Source of the DNA: Flavobacteriales bacterium
Lineage (GTDB): Bacteria > Bacteroidota > Bacteroidia > Flavobacteriales_E > Vicingaceae
Assembly: GCA_003487525.1 (NCBI GenBank)
Contig: DNDT01000291.1
Coordinates: 6,923-15,979, forward strand
Length of the DNA: 9,057 bases
Reading direction: 5' to 3'
The notes beneath the pieces were generated by a model. That model was not told the origin of the DNA and did not search any database. It saw only the letters and a list, made by a program, of their open reading frames with translations. Both the position numbers and the translations under genes were made by a program. Shown here piece by piece: positions 5,947 to 9,057 of the stretch. The number at the start of each line of letters is the position of its first letter. Position 1 is the first letter of the stretch.

Positions 5947-6287
5947 CTGACAAAATCTTATTTAAAGCTATTTAATAAGGTCAACTTTTGAATAATTTAC
6001 TGGTTATTTTTATACTAGAGGTATGGTTATTCCTTTTTCTGAGATTTTTATTGCTTTTTTTACCTGCGATTTCTCGACCAGTTTGAGCTTGTATTATCGA
6101 TCAAATCTGGCTTTCTCGATATTTTAAAGTTAATTTATTTAAATCGAATCAAAAGTCTTCCGATCCTTAAAAAGATCATAAAAATCTAATAATTTAGTGT
6201 TGTGTTAATATAAACTTCGAAACGAAACAAAAAGCGCATATTTCGAGTATATTTTAAGAACCAATTAAAAACGTATCAAAATACAAA
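5947..6287. other. 341-bp AT-rich divergent intergenic spacer
   Basis: This stretch separates the lipoprotein gene (minus) from the adhesin gene (plus) and should hold both promoters. I see no open frame worth calling, no tRNA-like fold and no terminator with a U-run. Features of note are T-rich runs (6032-6061), one hairpin bracketed by direct repeats (separate entry), and a weak -7-like TAGCTTTA on the minus strand. No clear TTTG/TAnnTTTG pair could be assigned to the adhesin gene. Confidence 0.6.
6070..6119. repeat. Imperfect hairpin bracketed by 8-bp direct repeats
   Basis: TTTCTCGA occurs at 6070-6077 and again at 6112-6119. Between the copies CCAGTTTGA (6078-6086) pairs with TCAAATCTGG (6101-6110) as nine base pairs with one bulged T around a 14-nt loop. 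It sits mid-way in the divergent spacer, about 125 bp from the lipoprotein start and 170 bp from the adhesin start. An operator or an RNA hairpin in a long adhesin leader are both possible; nothing in the sequence decides between them. Confidence 0.4.
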
Positions 6288-9057
6288 ATGAATCTTAATC
6301 TATTGAAGAATATGCGCTGCAACATATTAACCGGATCATTTCTCAGCTTTACCTTACTGATCGCAGTTCTTCTTTCATCTTATTCTGAAACCAAAGCTAC
6401 TCACGCCATGGGTATGGATTTGACCTATGTTCAAATTTCTCAGGATACATTTTTAATTACGCTCGCATTTTATCGCGATTGTTCCGGTGTCGCCGCTCCT
6501 AACAGTGCAACACTCAATTTAAAGTCGGCCTCCTGCAACAAAAACATTAATATTACCCTTCCGCGAGTTGGAACCGGAAACGAAACAACACCTGTCTGTA
6601 CCAGTATTATAACCCAATGCAATGGCGGTTCATTTCCGGGATCCGAAGAATACATTTATAAGCGGCTGGTAGTGCTGCCAAACAGATGCACGGACTGGGT
6701 TATCAGCAATCAGATTTGCTGCCGAAACAATGGTATAACAACCATTTTTAACCCCGGTAATCAAAATATCTATGTTGAAGCCAAGATCAATAATTTCAAC
6801 ATGAATTCTTCTCCGAAATTTTCAAATAACCCCGTTCCGTTTGTGTGTGCCAATCAGACCTATTGTTTTAACAACGGCGCCGTTGACCCCGAAGGTGATT
6901 CACTGGTCTACAGTCTGGTAACACCCAGAACAAACACTGGCATTGGCGACACCGTACGTTTCCTTTCTGGATTCTCAAGGACTAAACCCTTAACTTCATC
7001 TCCCAATGTGACCCTGAATCCAAATACCGGTGACCTTTGTATGTTCCCAACCGATTCTAACCAGATTGCCATCCTGGCTATTTTGGTTAAAGAATATCGC
7101 AATGGTGTATTTGTCGGAAGCATTATGCGTGACATTCAGCTAAGAATTTTAGGTTGTCCAAACGGAAACAGCCTGCCTCAGTTATCTGGAATTGACAGTA
7201 GCAGCTTTTTCTCAAAGAAAGTTTGTGCCAATTCCAACCTTACATTTAACATTTTTTCTGTCGATCCTGACACAACGCAAACCATTACCATGACTTGGAA
7301 TCAGGCAATTCCAGGGGCTTCATTCACTTTTACACCGGGGCCAAGACCCGTGGCAACCTTTTCATGGACACCCAATAACTCCCATATCAGGACACAGCCA
7401 TTTTGCTTTACCGTAGAAGTAGCAGATGACAATTGCCCGTTCAACGGCTTACAGGTCTTTTCATATTGCATCACCGTAGTTGGAGTGAAGGCCATTGTTG
7501 ATTCAATATATGACCCTGTGTGCCCCGGTGCCTGTGACGGACATGCAACAGCAACTGTCATTAATGGCATTCCTCCATTTTCTTATTTATGGGATGACCC
7601 GTCTAATCAAACAAATGCCAGTGCACATAACCTCTGTGCCGGAAGTTATATTGTCAGGGGAATTGATTCAACGGGATGCACCACTTACGATTCCATTCTA
7701 TTGATAGACCCGAAAGAAATGCGCCTTTCAATGGACAGTATGAATGTCTCATGTAATGGCGGAAGTGATGGGATGGCGATAGCCAGTGTGACCGCATTTG
7801 GTACGGCTCCGTTTTATTTTAACTGGGATGCTTTGACGGGCTCTCAAGTTAACGACACGGCCAGCAACCTTGGAGCAGGGATCTATTCAGTTAATGTGGT
7901 TGATTCAAACAATTGCCAGGTGAGTGACACGATCGAAATATCCGAACCACCGCCCATTGTTGGTGTTATGACTGTGATTGCAAATGTCAGCTGCAATGGA
8001 AATAATGATGGAGAAGCTGCGGTAGCAGTTTCCGGAGGCAGTCCCCCATACACGTACCTATGGGGAAGTTTATCCGGATCTCAAACCACCGACACTGCAT
8101 TTAATTTAATCGCGGGTACCCATGTGGTAACCATTACCGATAATAACGGTTGTCAGGTGATGGATTCTATTGTTGTGACGGAACCCAATACAGCCATAAA
8201 TCTCGCTCTTTCAAAAACCGATGTCAGTTGCAAAGGCGACAGTTCTGGATCGGCAACTGTTATAGCTTCCGGGGGTACTCCCCCATATGCCTACACCTGG
8301 GACGCGGGAACAGGCAACCAGACCACCGCAACCGCCAGCAATCTACCGGCCGGAATTTACGGTGTTGTGGTGACGGACCTGAACAATTGCGTGGCGTATC
8401 CCAATATAATGATTACCGAACCGGATACGGCGCTAACACTAGTTCCGGTGGATTCTTTTGTGCAGTGCTTCGGCGATGCCAATGGTATTGCCGGTGTACT
8501 TGTAACCGGAGGAACAAATCCATACAGTTATAGCTGGGATGCCAGTGCGCTGAATCAGACCACGGCTTTTGCCTCATCCCTCACTGTCGGGACCTACACC
8601 GTATTGGTCACGGATTCGGCCAATTGCAGTGACAGTGTTTCTGTAAGCATCCTGTCCGCATCGGCTCCGCTGACTTTAACGGCAAATATCGCCAACGTGA
8701 GCTGCAATAACGGAAGTGATGGAAAAGCACATGTAAGTATTAGCGGCGGTCAACCGGGATATAACATACAATGGGATTCCACTTCAGGGTTTCAAAATAC
8801 AGATACAGCTTTCAGCTTGAGGGCGGGCACACATATGGTAACGGTTATGGACTCCTTCGGCTGTACAATCGACACCACATTGATTGTGACAGAACCGGCC
8901 CCTCTTCTATCTCTGACTTCCATTCATCAGGATGCCTTATGCAAAGGTGACAGCAGCGGCTGGGTGACTGTACTGGTGGCCGGAGGTACTCCTCCTTATT
9001 CATATTTATGGAGTGCAAGTGCGGGGTTCCAGACCACAGACACCGCTAAGAACTTAA
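6288..9057 (+). CDS. Giant SprB-repeat surface adhesin, gliding-motility/T9SS type (runs off the right edge)
   Basis: The frame from ATG 6288 stays open to the window edge, 923 codons, without a stop. Residues 1-37 form a signal peptide (hydrophobic core about 13-31, likely cleavage after TKA37); ATG 6312 (Met9) is an alternative start. The mature protein opens with a domain typical of large Bacteroidota surface proteins: HAMGMDLTYVQ, LAFYRDCSG (Cys65), ICCRNNG (143-149), VDPEGDSLVYSLV (199-211), and MRDIQLRILGCP (280-291). Residues about 292-402 look like an Ig/cadherin-like segment (FSVDPDTTQTITMTW, TFSWTPNN, FCFTVEVADDNCP). From residue about 405 SprB-type repeats follow. Proteins of this plan normally end in a type IX secretion C-terminal signal and are displayed on the cell surface for adhesion or gliding; that end is not visible here, so T9SS export is inferred. 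Many N-terminal cysteines suggest disulfide bracing. Confidence 0.93.
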   Translation, partial: MNLNLLKNMRCNILTGSFLSFTLLIAVLLSSYSETKATHAMGMDLTYVQISQDTFLITLAFYRDCSGVAAPNSATLNLKSASCNKNINITLPRVGTGNETTPVCTSIITQCNGGSFPGSEEYIYKRLVVLPNRCTDWVISNQICCRNNGITTIFNPGNQNIYVEAKINNFNMNSSPKFSNNPVPFVCANQTYCFNNGAVDPEGDSLVYSLVTPRTNTGIGDTVRFLSGFSRTKPLTSSPNVTLNPNTGDLCMFPTDSNQIAILAILVKEYRNGVFVGSIMRDIQLRILGCPNGNSLPQLSGIDSSSFFSKKVCANSNLTFNIFSVDPDTTQTITMTWNQAIPGASFTFTPGPRPVATFSWTPNNSHIRTQPFCFTVEVADDNCPFNGLQVFSYCITVVGVKAIVDSIYDPVCPGACDGHATATVINGIPPFSYLWDDPSNQTNASAHNLCAGSYIVRGIDSTGCTTYDSILLIDPKEMRLSMDSMNVSCNGGSDGMAIASVTAFGTAPFYFNWDALTGSQVNDTASNLGAGIYSVNVVDSNNCQVSDTIEISEPPPIVGVMTVIANVSCNGNNDGEAAVAVSGGSPPYTYLWGSLSGSQTTDTAFNLIAGTHVVTITDNNGCQVMDSIVVTEPNTAINLALSKTDVSCKGDSSGSATVIASGGTPPYAYTWDAGTGNQTTATASNLPAGIYGVVVTDLNNCVAYPNIMITEPDTALTLVPVDSFVQCFGDANGIAGVLVTGGTNPYSYSWDASALNQTTAFASSLTVGTYTVLVTDSANCSDSVSVSILSASAPLTLTANIANVSCNNGSDGKAHVSISGGQPGYNIQWDSTSGFQNTDTAFSLRAGTHMVTVMDSFGCTIDTTLIVTEPAPLLSLTSIHQDALCKGDSSGWVTVLVAGGTPPYSYLWSASAGFQTTDTAKNL
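7500..9057 (+). repeat. Tandem SprB-type protein repeats, seven copies (last one partial)
   Basis: The adhesin carries at least seven tandem units starting near 7500, 7722, 7957, 8196, 8433, 8670 and 8910. The first conserved cysteine codons are at 7521, 7752, 7992, 8229, 8466, 8703 and 8940, giving periods of 77, 80, 79, 79, 79 and 79 codons. The shared pattern is C.G..dG.a.v...GG.pPY.Y.W...., then Q.t.tA.nL.aG.y.V.v.D...C, then a short linker often ending in EP, matching the SprB repeat (PF13573). Two cysteines per unit could form a disulfide. The copies are well diverged at the DNA level, so this is an old array rather than a recent slippage product. The seventh copy is cut by the window edge. 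Confidence 0.9.

Noticed and set aside
6160..6182. Possible terminator around GATCCTTAAAAAGATC
   Set aside because: The stem is only four or five pairs, is AT-rich and has no proper U-run; not strong enough to call.
6470..8533. Several frames of 61 to 127 codons on either strand inside the adhesin gene (for example 6470-6655 minus, 7301-7570 minus, 8150-8533 plus)
   Set aside because: All lie within a continuous plus-strand frame with clear domain structure; their translations look like low-complexity shadows of the repeats.
7500..9057. CRISPR-like or DNA-level satellite repeats
   Set aside because: The periodicity is about 237 bp, a multiple of three, and is conserved at protein rather than DNA level; these are protein-domain repeats.

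Overview
The window looks like chromosomal DNA from a member of the Bacteroidota, probably Flavobacteriales or a relative. Four things point there: TAnnTTTG-type -7 promoter boxes, weak or absent Shine-Dalgarno sites, several Bacteroidota-type lipoproteins, and a giant SprB-repeat surface protein of the kind exported by the type IX secretion system. No rRNA, tRNA, transposase or CRISPR array was seen. Family assignments come from reading motifs; no database search was run.

Layout. Positions 1-457 (minus) hold the N-terminal part of a TonB-dependent outer-membrane receptor. A cobalamin (B12) riboswitch sits in its leader (about 532-705, minus), which marks the receptor as a BtuB-like B12/corrinoid transporter. 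Divergent from it, 780-1286 (plus) is a small secreted-protein gene broken by one in-frame TAA. Its stop codon directly abuts the stop codon of a minus-strand run of three tightly packed genes read from 3515 down to 1287: a conserved 300-aa lipoprotein, a 149-aa secreted protein, and HMG-CoA lyase with all expected catalytic residues. A good Bacteroidota promoter lies just upstream of the lipoprotein gene.

Further right on the minus strand are pyrD (class 2 dihydroorotate dehydrogenase) and a small XRE-family regulator, possibly co-transcribed. Then comes a 250-bp AT-rich spacer with two copies of a 10-bp palindrome inside a 13-bp inverted repeat, followed by another lipoprotein gene (5320-5946, minus).

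A 341-bp AT-rich divergent spacer (5947-6287) separates this from a large plus-strand gene that runs off the right edge (6288-9057, 923 codons visible). It encodes a signal peptide, a Bacteroidota-specific N-terminal domain with a YRDC motif, an Ig-like segment, and at least seven SprB-type repeats of about 79 aa.

Most of the window is ordinary core and envelope gene content. The points most worth following up are the riboswitch-receptor unit with its divergent promoter, the single-codon interruption at 1029-1031, the paired palindromes beside the XRE gene, and a possible three-repeat super-period in the adhesin. I see no convincing evidence of a wholly new multi-gene system.
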